Below are positions 6,953 through 15,425 of a DNA stretch of 25,259 nt, in pieces (the first letter of the stretch is position 1; each line of letters begins with the position of its first letter). Location: assembly GCA_046542355.1 (NCBI GenBank), contig JBKHBN010000026.1, positions 1-25,259 of the forward strand, written 5' to 3'. The position numbers were made by a program, and so were the translations under genes. This DNA is from UBA1672 sp046542355 (GTDB taxonomy: Bacteria > Pseudomonadota > Alphaproteobacteria > Micavibrionales > Micavibrionaceae). The notes below the pieces were generated by a model. That model had not been told where the DNA came from and searched no databases. It saw nothing but the letters and a program-made list of their open reading frames with translations.

Positions 6953-6970
6953 TTACACGAAATTGTGTAA
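6953..6970. repeat. Small palindrome, possible operator
   Basis: TTACACGAAATTGTGTAA has perfect 6-bp arms around GAAATT. It lies between the divergent lepA leader and the small plus-strand gene, where a dimeric regulator could bind. One site only, so the call is weak. Confidence 0.3.
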
Positions 6971-7011
6971 TGATTGAAAGGCCAACTGATAAAGTGGAGA
7001 GCAGGCAAGAC

Positions 7012-7245
7012 ATGAACAAGAAAAAGCAAAAAAAACAAAAAGAACCGGAATTATTTGAGAAATCCTATATGGCAGAGCAGGGCGAAAATGCAAAGCGCCC
7101 GCCCTATATTTATATTGCCATTATAGTTCTGTTTCTCCTGCTCGTTCTCGTAAAAAATATAATGGGAAATCAGGATGAAGAGCAGACCGACACAACCACG
7201 CTCCCCCGGTCTTTTGTCGCCCGATCCGATGATATGGCAAAATAA
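7012..7245 (+). CDS. Small single-pass membrane protein (77 aa)
   Basis: This is the only plus-strand protein gene I accept. The N-terminus is very basic (MNKKKQKKQK), followed by one strong transmembrane helix at about residues 32-47 (YIYIAIIVLFLLLVLV), then a short acidic and Thr-rich tail. The positive-inside rule puts the N-terminus in the cytoplasm. I do not recognise the family. I prefer the ATG at 7012, with GGAG about 12 bases upstream; an in-frame ATG at 6970 would add 14 residues but has no ribosome site and sits in a palindrome. It is transcribed divergently from lepA and toward the terminator of the six-gene operon. Confidence 0.6.
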   Translation: MNKKKQKKQKEPELFEKSYMAEQGENAKRPPYIYIAIIVLFLLLVLVKNIMGNQDEEQTDTTTLPRSFVARSDDMAK

Positions 7246-7353
7246 AAGCGCTTTATATATGTGCAGAAGAATAGACATAACACGTGACGACACTATCTAA
7301 CATACAATCCCAATGCAATCGCCATGGGGAGAGGGTAAAACGCATGCTGCGGA

Positions 7354-7392
7354 GCACAAAAAGCAAAGCAGGCGTCCATTTCGTCGCCTGCT
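7354..7392 (-). terminator. Intrinsic terminator of the six-gene operon
   Basis: On the minus strand AGCAGGCG and CGCCTGCT pair around a 10-base loop (ACGAAATGGA), followed by TTTGCTTTTTG. It lies about 65 bases beyond the stop of the last gene, at 7459. Confidence 0.85.
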
Positions 7393-7458
7393 CACATAAC
7401 TGGTGACAGTAACACTTCAATCAGCCCGATAAGAGCGCTGATTTAAACAGCCTTAGCC

Positions 7459-7644
7459 CTACATCACAAAATTCATCGTAGAAGTCATTTCTGGACCTAC
7501 GCTTTGCTCGGGAGCTGCTGCAGCGGCAAGATCTTCAATGCGTCCCGTAGGATCAAAACCTACAGAAACCTTTTGCGCTCCCGCAAAGGCATTCTGTAAC
7601 TCGGATAATCTGGCTGCACCTGTAAAAGGACCCGTCATTGACAT
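7459..7644 (-). CDS. 61-aa hypothetical peptide, last gene of the operon
   Basis: A short protein of unknown function, accepted because AAGGAG lies eight bases before the ATG at 7644 and because it sits between the previous operon gene and a good terminator. It has no transmembrane helix. The first half (LSELQNAFAGAQKVSVGFD) could form one amphipathic helix; then comes an Ala run (DLAAAAAPEQ) and a Met-rich end (MTSTMNFVM). Its place at the end of the operon suggests an accessory part of whatever the large proteins build. Confidence 0.6.
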   Translation of the reverse strand: MSMTGPFTGAARLSELQNAFAGAQKVSVGFDPTGRIEDLAAAAAPEQSVGPEMTSTMNFVM

Positions 7645-7709
7645 GTGTTCACTCCTTATTTTCTTTCTTGGTTTATTATACTAGTTTCCGCAATTTTTTG
7701 CACGTTTTT

Positions 7710-8093
7710 TCATAAAAATTCTTGCGACCCTTTATGAATAATCAAGGGGAGATACGTTCCTTCCTTCGGCTCTCCCGTAACATCATCTATCAAAATCATC
7801 AACATCTGATGCGTATTTTGCATATTTTTTGCCATTGAACGTGTCACCGGCAATCCTGAGTCTCTAACCTCTCCGCTCTCCATCACAAAATCGAGCATAC
7901 ACGTATCTAAATCAAACTCTAACCACGATATGCCAGCCTTAAACGGCTTGTTGTAAAATACTGCACATCTGCCATCGTCTCTAACGGCAACATCAATTTG
8001 AAGTTTATTATCCTCTTCAACGCCGTGAACAAAGTCAACCAAAGTGCCAGTGAGCGGTCTTTCATCGCTTTGTTCTACATATTCGTCCGTCAT
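7710..8093 (-). CDS. Small acidic protein, paralogue of the upstream gene (127 aa)
   Basis: I recognise no known domain. Predicted as a soluble, mostly beta protein: strands around CAVFYNKPFKAG, ISWLEFDLDTCMLDFVM and QMLMILIDD, ending with TYLPLIIHKG. It has no signal peptide or membrane helix. Residues about 49-124 align with the same region of the 135-aa product just upstream: an ungapped first part, including I-x-x-L-E-(F/Y)-D-x-D-T, then a two-residue gap before (Y/V)-x-(L/V)-P-L-x-I. Both begin M-(T/S)-D-E. They are likely products of a gene duplication and may form a heterodimer or alternative subunits. The ribosome site is weak (ACAGG touching the ATG). Confidence 0.7.
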   Translation of the reverse strand: MTDEYVEQSDERPLTGTLVDFVHGVEEDNKLQIDVAVRDDGRCAVFYNKPFKAGISWLEFDLDTCMLDFVMESGEVRDSGLPVTRSMAKNMQNTHQMLMILIDDVTGEPKEGTYLPLIIHKGSQEFL

Positions 8094-8183
8094 CCTGTTT
8101 TTATTCTCTTTATGCTTCGATTATATAGACTTCGCTCAAAAAATGCCCGTTTTTTTTTAGATTTTTTTAAAGTTTTTTGTACT

Positions 8184-8591
8184 TTAATTCAAACCGTTAG
8201 TAATTTCGGGGGTTTTAATTTTAAGAGGAACTTCCACACCATCGACGATCTTACCATCCTTGGTTCTGATAATAAACAAATATTGTTCTTTAGCGATATA
8301 AGGGCGCACCAGCCATTGAATTCTTGCGCCCAAATCAAGGCGTTGACGGTCATTAGTAATAACAGTGATGTGCTGCGTGTCGTGGTCATACTCGAGATGA
8401 TCGATAGTGCAGTTAAGCTCCGGCCCGTGGAAGATGTAATTCACGCCACGTTCGCGGTCGCAGACAATATCAAAGTCATCTGGATTTTCGAACAGCTTCT
8501 TGCGCCCGGAGCCAAAGCCTCTGCCCCAGTCTTTGCCCATACTCGCAGGAGACTTGGGCGTTACTTCAGTAGTGTTTTCTTCATCAGACAT
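8184..8591 (-). CDS. Small acidic protein, paralogue of the downstream gene (135 aa)
   Basis: Unknown function. After an acidic, Ser/Thr-rich N-terminus and a basic patch (GRGFGSGRKK), residues about 49-130 form a predicted beta domain with VNYIFHGPELNC, IDHLEYDHDTQHITVI, QYLFIIRTKDGKIV and EVPLKI. This matches the next gene's domain in order and length. I chose the ATG at 8591 (MSDEEN), because it mirrors the paralogue's MTDE start; an in-frame ATG at 8666 has a better ribosome site (AAGGT, eight bases) and would add 25 residues, so the start is not settled. There is no membrane segment, so it is probably cytoplasmic and peripheral to the giant protein encoded immediately upstream. Confidence 0.68.
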   Translation of the reverse strand: MSDEENTTEVTPKSPASMGKDWGRGFGSGRKKLFENPDDFDIVCDRERGVNYIFHGPELNCTIDHLEYDHDTQHITVITNDRQRLDLGARIQWLVRPYIAKEQYLFIIRTKDGKIVDGVEVPLKIKTPEITNGLN

Positions 8592-8742
8592 CATAAGATC
8601 CGCCAAAAACGGCGCATAAGCGCAGTGTTCAGAGCGATTATAGCCTGTAACACTTAATAAAATCATAACACTTACCTTATGATATGGGAAGACACAACTG
8701 ATTCAATGGTTTGTAGTCCATGCTTTAAGAGGATTTAAATCC

Positions 8743-11700
8743 TTATGCCGCCCGCGCCGCAGCAAGAGCCGCATCAATAGAGTCAGGATCCATCCTATAA
8801 TCAACCGTAATCTCTTGAGGAGCCTGACCAGAAGCTGCGCTTCCCGGGACAACAACTTCGATTTTACCTTTTAATTCATCAGGGAGGTTAGCGCCTCTGC
8901 CACTCATCGCTGAGATGGTACGGGCAACATGCTGATCAACCTGATGTTCTATAGCATTTTCCAAGCGTTGCGGTATATTGCCTTCATGTCCTTGCATTAC
9001 AACCTGACCATTCACAACCCGCAGATGAGCAAACGTACCAGCCGGTACCTGATTTCCATTGCGATCTAATACACCATCGCCTTCATAGTCATCAGCCGCA
9101 GCGATAGGGGCGTGGGATTGAGTATCACTATTCGTACCAACCGCACGCGCGCCATAACGGCCTTGTCTAACAAATGGGCTGCGCCCTTCCGAAGCCGCCA
9201 GCATATTTTTATGCGTCGCGTGCGTACGTTTCATGAAAAAGACACCGGCGGCTAGTAAAACGCCCCATTTTACCACCGCTGGCATTTGTCCGCCAAAGGC
9301 GAGGTTATTCACGGTATTCATGGCCATCATCACACCGAGGAATCCTGCGCCATTTTCAAGAGCACTATAAAAATTGCGCTCGCCCCGCGTTTTTGCATGG
9401 GCTTTGGTATCACCCCACCAGTCGGCGACACTGTTTTTAACCCCGAGGGCTGCTTCCCAAAGACCGCCAACCGTGCTTGTGCCACCCGGCTCACTCTCAA
9501 AAACTTGAGCAGCAACGCTTCGCTCCCCAAAAGCGCTTGATAATCCTCTATGGATCTGACCACGACCACTTTGGCTGTGTGCATAATAGGGATCTTGCTC
9601 CAAAGCATTAGCAGTCTCGACAGTATTTTGCTCAATGCCCTGAAGAATCTGCACAGCCTCTACCCTGTATTGGGCTAGTGTATCAGTGGCTTCCTCGATT
9701 TGCGCCAATTTTGCCGGCATCGTCGCGGCTTCAGCCGGTGTGCTGATATTGGCGACCTCCTGCTTCAGATCCCGCAACTCTGCTTTCAGCTCCTGCACCT
9801 GCTGATCTTGCAAAATAGCAACGATCTCAGCCTGAGCCTGCTCGGATGCCGCGATATTCGGATTGACCGTACCGCTCAGCAGATGCGACAGTCTCTCAGC
9901 CTCCTGCGTTTTTCCTTCAGCGCGCAATTGTTCAACAAGCTCTTGTGCATTCCCCTTCATGCCGCGCAAGTCAGATATAAATTCAGCTGCGCCGTGATTA
10001 TTGCCGTCAATAGTGCCAGCAGCCCCTTTTATAGTTTGATATTCTCTCAGCGCTTCACCATATTGGCTCTCAAAGGCCTGCCTCTGCGTATCGAGAAGAA
10101 TCTGCCACGGTGCCAATTCGCCATCATTGCTGCTACTCGCTGCGCCGCTGCCATTTCCTCCAGAGCTGCCTCCAGAGCTGCCTCCAGAGCCGCCTCCAGA
10201 AGCTGCATCCCCATTTTCCGCTGTCATCTCATGTCCTCCATTATCACCTGTGCCAGTCATGCCGGAGTCTGATGCTCCGTTGCTTTGTGCTGGCCCATTT
10301 GATCCTTGTGCCCCATCTCTAGCAGGGTCGTTTTCCTCATCTGTTGTACCGGCGCCTGACACTGCTGTACTGGCAGGATTTGTAGAGCTGTCCCCATCCA
10401 TCGCCGTTGCTGCCAAAACAGCATCACCCCCCGCCGGCGTTTCTTCTGGCGTTTCTTCGTCACGTCTAAAAAGATCCATTGTCGCGCCAGGCAATCCTGC
10501 TACAAAACCAGCAGTGCCGGTTATTGCATCAATAGCGCCGGGCAAGGGACTTTGAAGATACTCTTCCCCGAACTTGTACCCACCAAGTGCTGCGTCAGCA
10601 GCCTTGTTAAAAGGCAGGTTCGTGTGCTCAAGACCGAGTGAATCCCAGCCTCGTTGTTCCATGCGCAGCGCATCCACGCCAAATAATCCTTCGGTCGCAA
10701 GATCCTTTTGGAATTCCTCGCCTGTCATTTTATTAAGAGCCAATCCTGCAGTAACATCAGCGCCATAATCAAGTAACCGCGCACCCGCCCAAACGCCCCG
10801 AGCATACAAACCACCAATAGTGAGCGGAATTTTTGATGATCCTACTACTCCGTCAAGCGCTACATTCAAGCCAAATCTGGGAATATCGGCTCCGTCTTCG
10901 CTCCAGAAAGCAAGATCATCTCTGTGCTCCCACGCTGCCCCCGCGGCATAAGCCCCAGCCATACCAGCCGCCGCTATACTCACAGGGTACATCTTGAAAG
11001 GCCATTTGGTTTGGTAACCCAAACCACCGGAAAGAACGCGCTTGGGAATATTTGTCCAAATTGTAGCTTGGCCTTCCGTTCCCCTGTCGGCATCGCTGAG
11101 CGCTTTCCACTGATTCTTATCGAATTTGCCCTTGTTGCGGTGGGTAAATGCGTTCCAGTGCATACGCTTACTATCATCAACATACCCACCAGTAGACCAC
11201 GCTAACAGTCTTTTGGCTTGGCCAAATAAAAATTGTCCAGTCGCATCTATTCCAGGTCCTGATGTAGCGGTAACAGGGTGCATCCGTGAATAGGGAATAC
11301 CACTTACTTGCCCATCAGCATAGCTGCGGGCAATAACATCCCAGCGCGCCAAACCACCAAGAATGCGCTGGTTAAGCCAGCGCGGCCCCCGCTTAAATGG
11401 CGTGTCATACCAGAAATTAGACATATCAATCATGTTTTCGAACATGCGCTTATGGTAATCATCTGCACCCTTTTGATAGTTTTCCAATATATCGGTGACC
11501 CGGTTGGGTATAAGATCCTCAACTTTCTCCCCCTGCGCGAGAGTGATGGCTCTTAAAGAACGCTGAACAGATGTTTCCCCGCCTTTAAAGCTGGCCGCAT
11601 CCTTAAGTGCAGCAGGAAAGCTGTTGTGATCTTGTGTACCCCAAGAATGTTTGCCATCGGCATCCCTCTTTATCCCTTTTGCATAATCAATAATCGTGAA

Positions 11701-13593
11701 GAGAATGCTTTCTGGGTTACTTGAAGGTGTTTTTTCAGCGACCCAACGCGTATGCTCGTTATATCCGAAATGGGATAGCCGCCATTCCAAATCAAATAGA
11801 TCCTGCGATGAGGCGTTTTCCTCTGTTAAACGCAAATCATTTAAAGCATCACCCGCACCACCTAAAGGATAATTTTCACCTGTAGATTTCTCAGTCTTTT
11901 TTGCGGCATCGCTTGCATCGGACGCTTCATCGGCACCGCTGCTCGCACCCGCCTTTTTAGCATCTTCAGCCTTCTTAAGCTTGTCATGTTCATCCGGGCT
12001 ATAAACACGCCCATTTTTAACCGTGTATGCCTCTTTTGCGTTCGTACGATCAACATAACGCCCGGTTTCGCGCCAGACAACTTGATCTCCAAGACGATCT
12101 AATCGATGCCCAAGGGCATATTCAAGGTTATCAAATTCAATGCCATTCCCGACTTTCCGAGTGTTCTGGATAAAATCTTGGGCAAATCTACTATCGGCAC
12201 TTGGCTTGGAAAATTCCCCAACCATATCAATAAGATCATTAGCATAGAGCTTCATGTGCTTGACATCGAGATCAAGCGGAACCGTTTTTCCTGTGCTATA
12301 TTTTGCTTTATCATCAATGGGTTTTCCATCAATGGTTAGATTTCTGAGTTCCTCACGAAGCTCTAAGAGACCTCGTCTAAGCTTTCCAAGATTATCTTTA
12401 TTCGTTTCTGCAAAAGTATCAAAAAGCTTTCCGAACTCCTCCGCAGCTTGATCAGGCGTAAGATTTCTCTTGCCCAATTTTTCTGTAATCTCAAGCGCAT
12501 CTGTTTTTAAATCAATAAAAGCCCGTGCCACGCCACTTTTCATGACCATTTCATCTACATTTTTGATCATCGGCCGCATGACGCGATCTGCAACCCTGAT
12601 CTTGGCTATGCCTTTGTGCGCAGGCCAAAGATAAGGAACAAGCCCTTCAAATTTAACCTTAAATCCTCCTTCAAAGGAAATATTTTTTGGATTGATTTTA
12701 ATTTTGCTTAGTAAGTTCCGTGGCCAGTATAACGGCGCCATCAATCGCAAAGCCCGCGCTTCTTTATGCTCCTTGAACTCATCAACAAAACGCCGTCCAG
12801 CAGAATTCTTTTCAGGCAAAATATCCTCAATATCAGAGATATCACCCGCCGTGCGACCAGCGCCACGACCACCGGCTCCACCACCACCGGGAGTAGGGCG
12901 CGGCTCCGCATCTGCCGCAGTGTCTGCTTCGCCACCCGTGTCACCACCAGCGCGACCGCTCTCGCTGTCATCGGCACTGCTTCTGCTGCCATCAAGATCA
13001 GGAGTGTAGCGAGCATTTCCTGTACCTTCCTCAGGCGTCAGCACCGAGCCATTACGTTCCTGATATTTGTGTGTTACTAATTCTTGCGCTCTTACAGTAT
13101 CTTCAATGCTTCGGGTTCCCCCGTCTGCAAACTCTTCAGCCAGCTTGTTTACCATGTCATCTCTTTGCTGAAGCGCACGGATTTTGCTATCTTCAAGCCC
13201 ACGCAAGAGATCGGCCTCAACCCCTATATCGTCGGCAAGTTTTTTAATCATGAAGGGGACGCGAGTGGTACTCGCACGCGGATCAAAGTGCACCATAAGC
13301 CGCTCAAAATCACCTTTGAAAGCAGTAAGAGATTTGAGAACGCCTGGCTCCATAAGCTTTGCAAAGCCGCTGCTCTCAATAAGCTGTCTGGCCGCACCGC
13401 CGTTTTCATCAAGCATGCGCGTGATTTCAGGTTTCTGCTTCCATCTGGCAACAGCCTCAGGCAACTCATCATCAGGCACGTGGGCAAGAGTGCGTGTCAG
13501 ATCATCAATCAACAGGGGATCAATAACTCTGGTATCCAACCCTTTGGCGGAATAGACAAGAAAGTCACCTATAATATTGGCGGGGTTTGCCAT
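8743..13593 (-). CDS. Giant 1616-aa membrane-associated protein of unknown function
   Basis: I do not recognise this protein. Order of parts: a helical N-terminal domain (about 1-190); an acidic, Gly/Pro-rich linker (about 195-250); a long charged helical region (about 255-560); an Ala/Ser/Asp linker (about 560-600); a Trp/Tyr-rich region (about 620-850); hydrophobic Gly/Ala-rich helices at about 866-888 and 905-935 and a weaker one at 1015-1040; a Ser/Gly/Asn/Asp-rich low-complexity stretch (about 1040-1165); a coiled-coil-like Glu/Gln/Ala region (about 1170-1340); and a C-terminal pair of membrane helices (about 1413-1456), followed by a soluble tail with YEGDGVLDRNGN, which weakly resembles a calcium-binding loop. 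It has no signal peptide. Alternatives include a phage-type internal virion or ejection protein, or a large effector, but no phage or secretion genes are adjacent. Confidence 0.85.
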   Translation of the reverse strand: MANPANIIGDFLVYSAKGLDTRVIDPLLIDDLTRTLAHVPDDELPEAVARWKQKPEITRMLDENGGAARQLIESSGFAKLMEPGVLKSLTAFKGDFERLMVHFDPRASTTRVPFMIKKLADDIGVEADLLRGLEDSKIRALQQRDDMVNKLAEEFADGGTRSIEDTVRAQELVTHKYQERNGSVLTPEEGTGNARYTPDLDGSRSSADDSESGRAGGDTGGEADTAADAEPRPTPGGGGAGGRGAGRTAGDISDIEDILPEKNSAGRRFVDEFKEHKEARALRLMAPLYWPRNLLSKIKINPKNISFEGGFKVKFEGLVPYLWPAHKGIAKIRVADRVMRPMIKNVDEMVMKSGVARAFIDLKTDALEITEKLGKRNLTPDQAAEEFGKLFDTFAETNKDNLGKLRRGLLELREELRNLTIDGKPIDDKAKYSTGKTVPLDLDVKHMKLYANDLIDMVGEFSKPSADSRFAQDFIQNTRKVGNGIEFDNLEYALGHRLDRLGDQVVWRETGRYVDRTNAKEAYTVKNGRVYSPDEHDKLKKAEDAKKAGASSGADEASDASDAAKKTEKSTGENYPLGGAGDALNDLRLTEENASSQDLFDLEWRLSHFGYNEHTRWVAEKTPSSNPESILFTIIDYAKGIKRDADGKHSWGTQDHNSFPAALKDAASFKGGETSVQRSLRAITLAQGEKVEDLIPNRVTDILENYQKGADDYHKRMFENMIDMSNFWYDTPFKRGPRWLNQRILGGLARWDVIARSYADGQVSGIPYSRMHPVTATSGPGIDATGQFLFGQAKRLLAWSTGGYVDDSKRMHWNAFTHRNKGKFDKNQWKALSDADRGTEGQATIWTNIPKRVLSGGLGYQTKWPFKMYPVSIAAAGMAGAYAAGAAWEHRDDLAFWSEDGADIPRFGLNVALDGVVGSSKIPLTIGGLYARGVWAGARLLDYGADVTAGLALNKMTGEEFQKDLATEGLFGVDALRMEQRGWDSLGLEHTNLPFNKAADAALGGYKFGEEYLQSPLPGAIDAITGTAGFVAGLPGATMDLFRRDEETPEETPAGGDAVLAATAMDGDSSTNPASTAVSGAGTTDEENDPARDGAQGSNGPAQSNGASDSGMTGTGDNGGHEMTAENGDAASGGGSGGSSGGSSGGNGSGAASSSNDGELAPWQILLDTQRQAFESQYGEALREYQTIKGAAGTIDGNNHGAAEFISDLRGMKGNAQELVEQLRAEGKTQEAERLSHLLSGTVNPNIAASEQAQAEIVAILQDQQVQELKAELRDLKQEVANISTPAEAATMPAKLAQIEEATDTLAQYRVEAVQILQGIEQNTVETANALEQDPYYAHSQSGRGQIHRGLSSAFGERSVAAQVFESEPGGTSTVGGLWEAALGVKNSVADWWGDTKAHAKTRGERNFYSALENGAGFLGVMMAMNTVNNLAFGGQMPAVVKWGVLLAAGVFFMKRTHATHKNMLAASEGRSPFVRQGRYGARAVGTNSDTQSHAPIAAADDYEGDGVLDRNGNQVPAGTFAHLRVVNGQVVMQGHEGNIPQRLENAIEHQVDQHVARTISAMSGRGANLPDELKGKIEVVVPGSAASGQAPQEITVDYRMDPDSIDAALAAARAA
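10157..10206 (-). repeat. 12-bp microsatellite coding for Gly-Gly-Ser-Ser
   Basis: The plus strand reads cctccagagctg about four times with one or two substitutions. In the giant gene it encodes a GGSSGGSSGG-type linker near residues 1130-1146. A 12-bp unit can change copy number without breaking the frame. Confidence 0.8.
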
Positions 13594-13690
13594 AACGCTC
13601 TTCTATACCCTTTATCACATAAAATTGTTATTATACTTACAGCTTAGACAAATAGTACCGGAAATGGTATGTCTTTGTCAAATTTATTCG

Positions 13691-15352
13691 CTACGGTGAA
13701 GGAGGCACTGGCGGCGGCGCAGCTACGCTTCCTTCAGGTGCCTGAGGCGGTTGTGCCACCGGCGGCTGCGTGCCCAAGCGAAGACCGGCAGAACCGGTGC
13801 CCTGCAACCTTTGTTCCGCCTCCTGTTCTCGTATCATCTGCTCATAAGCTGCTTTTGCATCGAAGCTCTCATCCATAAATTTGTCACCAAGAGCCTCTAG
13901 ATTCTGTATAAGATCACCACCCCCCAAATGCTGGGCAGCGGCCTCAAACTGCGCGATCCGGTTCTCTCCCACTTTCTCATTAGCCCAGTACCCGAAACCA
14001 AAAGACGCGGTTGCCCCCAGTCCCTCCGCCGTCATCCCAATTCTGCCATCAAGAGGATCAAGAAAGCGCCCCGTGCCACGCGCTCCACCTTTGAAAAGGC
14101 GAGAAAGCGCACCAGGGCGGCCAAATTCTTCTGTTGTCCGGGATAAACGCATAGCCTCATCCACACCAATGGGCTTTAGCCCGCGTTGCGTGGCAAGCGT
14201 GTTTACATCCTCCAGTTTTCTTGCAACCTTTTTAACAAGCAGATCTTCTTGTTCTTTAAGAGCTGTAATAGCCTCCCTACCCAGATTAGTGCCATCGTCT
14301 AGCTGGGCACGCAACGCTTTTAATTTCTGCGCAGGGCTTTGGAGGCCAGCGCGAGAAAAAACACCCCTAAGCCCATATTTTGTATCTATAAACTTTGTCG
14401 CAACATATTCCGTGAGATCGTCTTGCGTAAGCGCTCCGCCTCTGACCTGTTCAACGCTTTGGCCTGTTCGCCGCGCCCGCATGCCATCTGTAAAATCATT
14501 GGTAAGCGTGCGGCCTCTTCTTCCTGCAGCAAGTTCATCAGCGCGCTGGGCATGTTTTTGAGCGTTACGCGTGTGTTTGGCAGCATCATGGCTTGCCAGT
14601 CTAGCAGCATCATCGGTAGATGTCCCTGCTTTTTGAGCCGCCTTCGCTGCTTTTCCTGCTGCGCGCGTAGCTCTCCCGGTAGCCTCAACAGCATCGGCAA
14701 CCATATCAACGCGCCTCGCAGTATGAAGGCTCTGCAAAGACATTTTTCCGGTTTTAAGGGCTGTAGGACTAAGCGCTCTGGTTGCATTGATTGCCCCGCC
14801 CGCAAAAGCGCCGCCAAAGAAAAAGGTTGCAATCTCCCCGGCAGCCTGCGTGCCGTAGAGATAAACTCGCTCAATACCCGCATTCTCATTGACCTGAAGT
14901 ATGCCAGTTTCAGGATCGTTAATCATAGGCTCGACCGGCGCAAACTGCGTTTTTTCAGTGAGCCACGTTGTGGTAGCAAAAAGCTCGCGGTCACTCTTAT
15001 TATATAGAGCGCCTCTTATGCCATCTTCCCACGCTTTCGGGGTCACAAGAGTTAAGCCATGGGAGAGAAGATTACCGCCCATTCGGGCTAAATTTAGGGG
15101 ATTTAGAAAACTAGCGGCATCAACAAAAAACCCGGCTGTAGAGGTCACACTATTTGTAGCGCCCTGCGCCATCAGCTCTGCCGTGCGCCCCGGATGATCA
15201 ACGCCAAAGTTAATAAAGTGATGAAAACAGTTTTGCTGGCGATCCGCATCTTCAGCGAGATCTTCTACAGGAGCGTTTTCAAAATCAAGGGACACCTCGT
15301 CCCATCTGATGGAAGAGGGGGCTGATCGTAATGGTGATGTCGTATCGTCCAT
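13691..15352 (-). CDS. Ala-rich 553-aa protein of unknown function, operon gene 2
   Basis: I do not recognise it. It has no signal peptide. The N-terminal part has a Gly/Ala/Ser stretch with helix-forming hydrophobic residues (SVTSTAGFFVDAASFLNPL, about 65-85) and a second at about 172-190 (EIATFFFGGAFAGGAINA). Residues about 200-275 are a long Ala/Arg/Lys helix with amphipathic spacing (ATGRATRAAGKAAKAAQKAG), similar in style to membrane-binding or coiled-coil helices. A charged helical region follows, then GLGATASFGFGYWANEKVG near 475 and a Pro/Gln-rich tail after about residue 525. The start has AAGGGGA seven bases upstream. The gap to the giant gene is 97 bases. Its Gly-rich hydrophobic segments resemble those of its two large neighbours, suggesting a joint membrane complex. 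Confidence 0.83.
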   Translation of the reverse strand: MDDTTSPLRSAPSSIRWDEVSLDFENAPVEDLAEDADRQQNCFHHFINFGVDHPGRTAELMAQGATNSVTSTAGFFVDAASFLNPLNLARMGGNLLSHGLTLVTPKAWEDGIRGALYNKSDRELFATTTWLTEKTQFAPVEPMINDPETGILQVNENAGIERVYLYGTQAAGEIATFFFGGAFAGGAINATRALSPTALKTGKMSLQSLHTARRVDMVADAVEATGRATRAAGKAAKAAQKAGTSTDDAARLASHDAAKHTRNAQKHAQRADELAAGRRGRTLTNDFTDGMRARRTGQSVEQVRGGALTQDDLTEYVATKFIDTKYGLRGVFSRAGLQSPAQKLKALRAQLDDGTNLGREAITALKEQEDLLVKKVARKLEDVNTLATQRGLKPIGVDEAMRLSRTTEEFGRPGALSRLFKGGARGTGRFLDPLDGRIGMTAEGLGATASFGFGYWANEKVGENRIAQFEAAAQHLGGGDLIQNLEALGDKFMDESFDAKAAYEQMIREQEAEQRLQGTGSAGLRLGTQPPVAQPPQAPEGSVAAPPPVPPSP

Positions 15353-15425
15353 CAGCTATCCCCTTATAAAAATACTAAAACCAGATAAATTATCCTAAAA
15401 CCGATCCCTTTATAGCATAAAAGTG

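Noticed and set aside
7459..8591. PilZ or other cyclic-di-GMP domains in the small operon proteins
   Set aside because: The beta pattern prompted the idea, but the RxxxR and D/NxSxxG motifs are absent from both proteins.
10130..10210. CRISPR-like array in the giant gene
   Set aside because: The 12-bp repeats are contiguous with no spacers and code in frame for a Gly/Ser linker.
9700..10272. 190-codon plus-strand ORF inside the giant gene, with repeated SCLQSCLQ-like or PPELPPEP-like stretches in nearby frames
   Set aside because: Shadow of the 12-bp microsatellite and of the minus-strand giant gene; no ribosome site and Cys/Arg/Ser-rich composition.
13881..14561. 226-codon plus-strand ORF opposite the 553-aa gene
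   Set aside because: Arg/Ser/Pro-rich antisense reading with no recognisable domain.
14339..15007. 222-codon plus-strand ORF opposite the 553-aa gene
   Set aside because: Long only because the minus-strand gene is Ala/Arg-rich; composition is Cys/Arg/Ser-rich with no domain or ribosome site.
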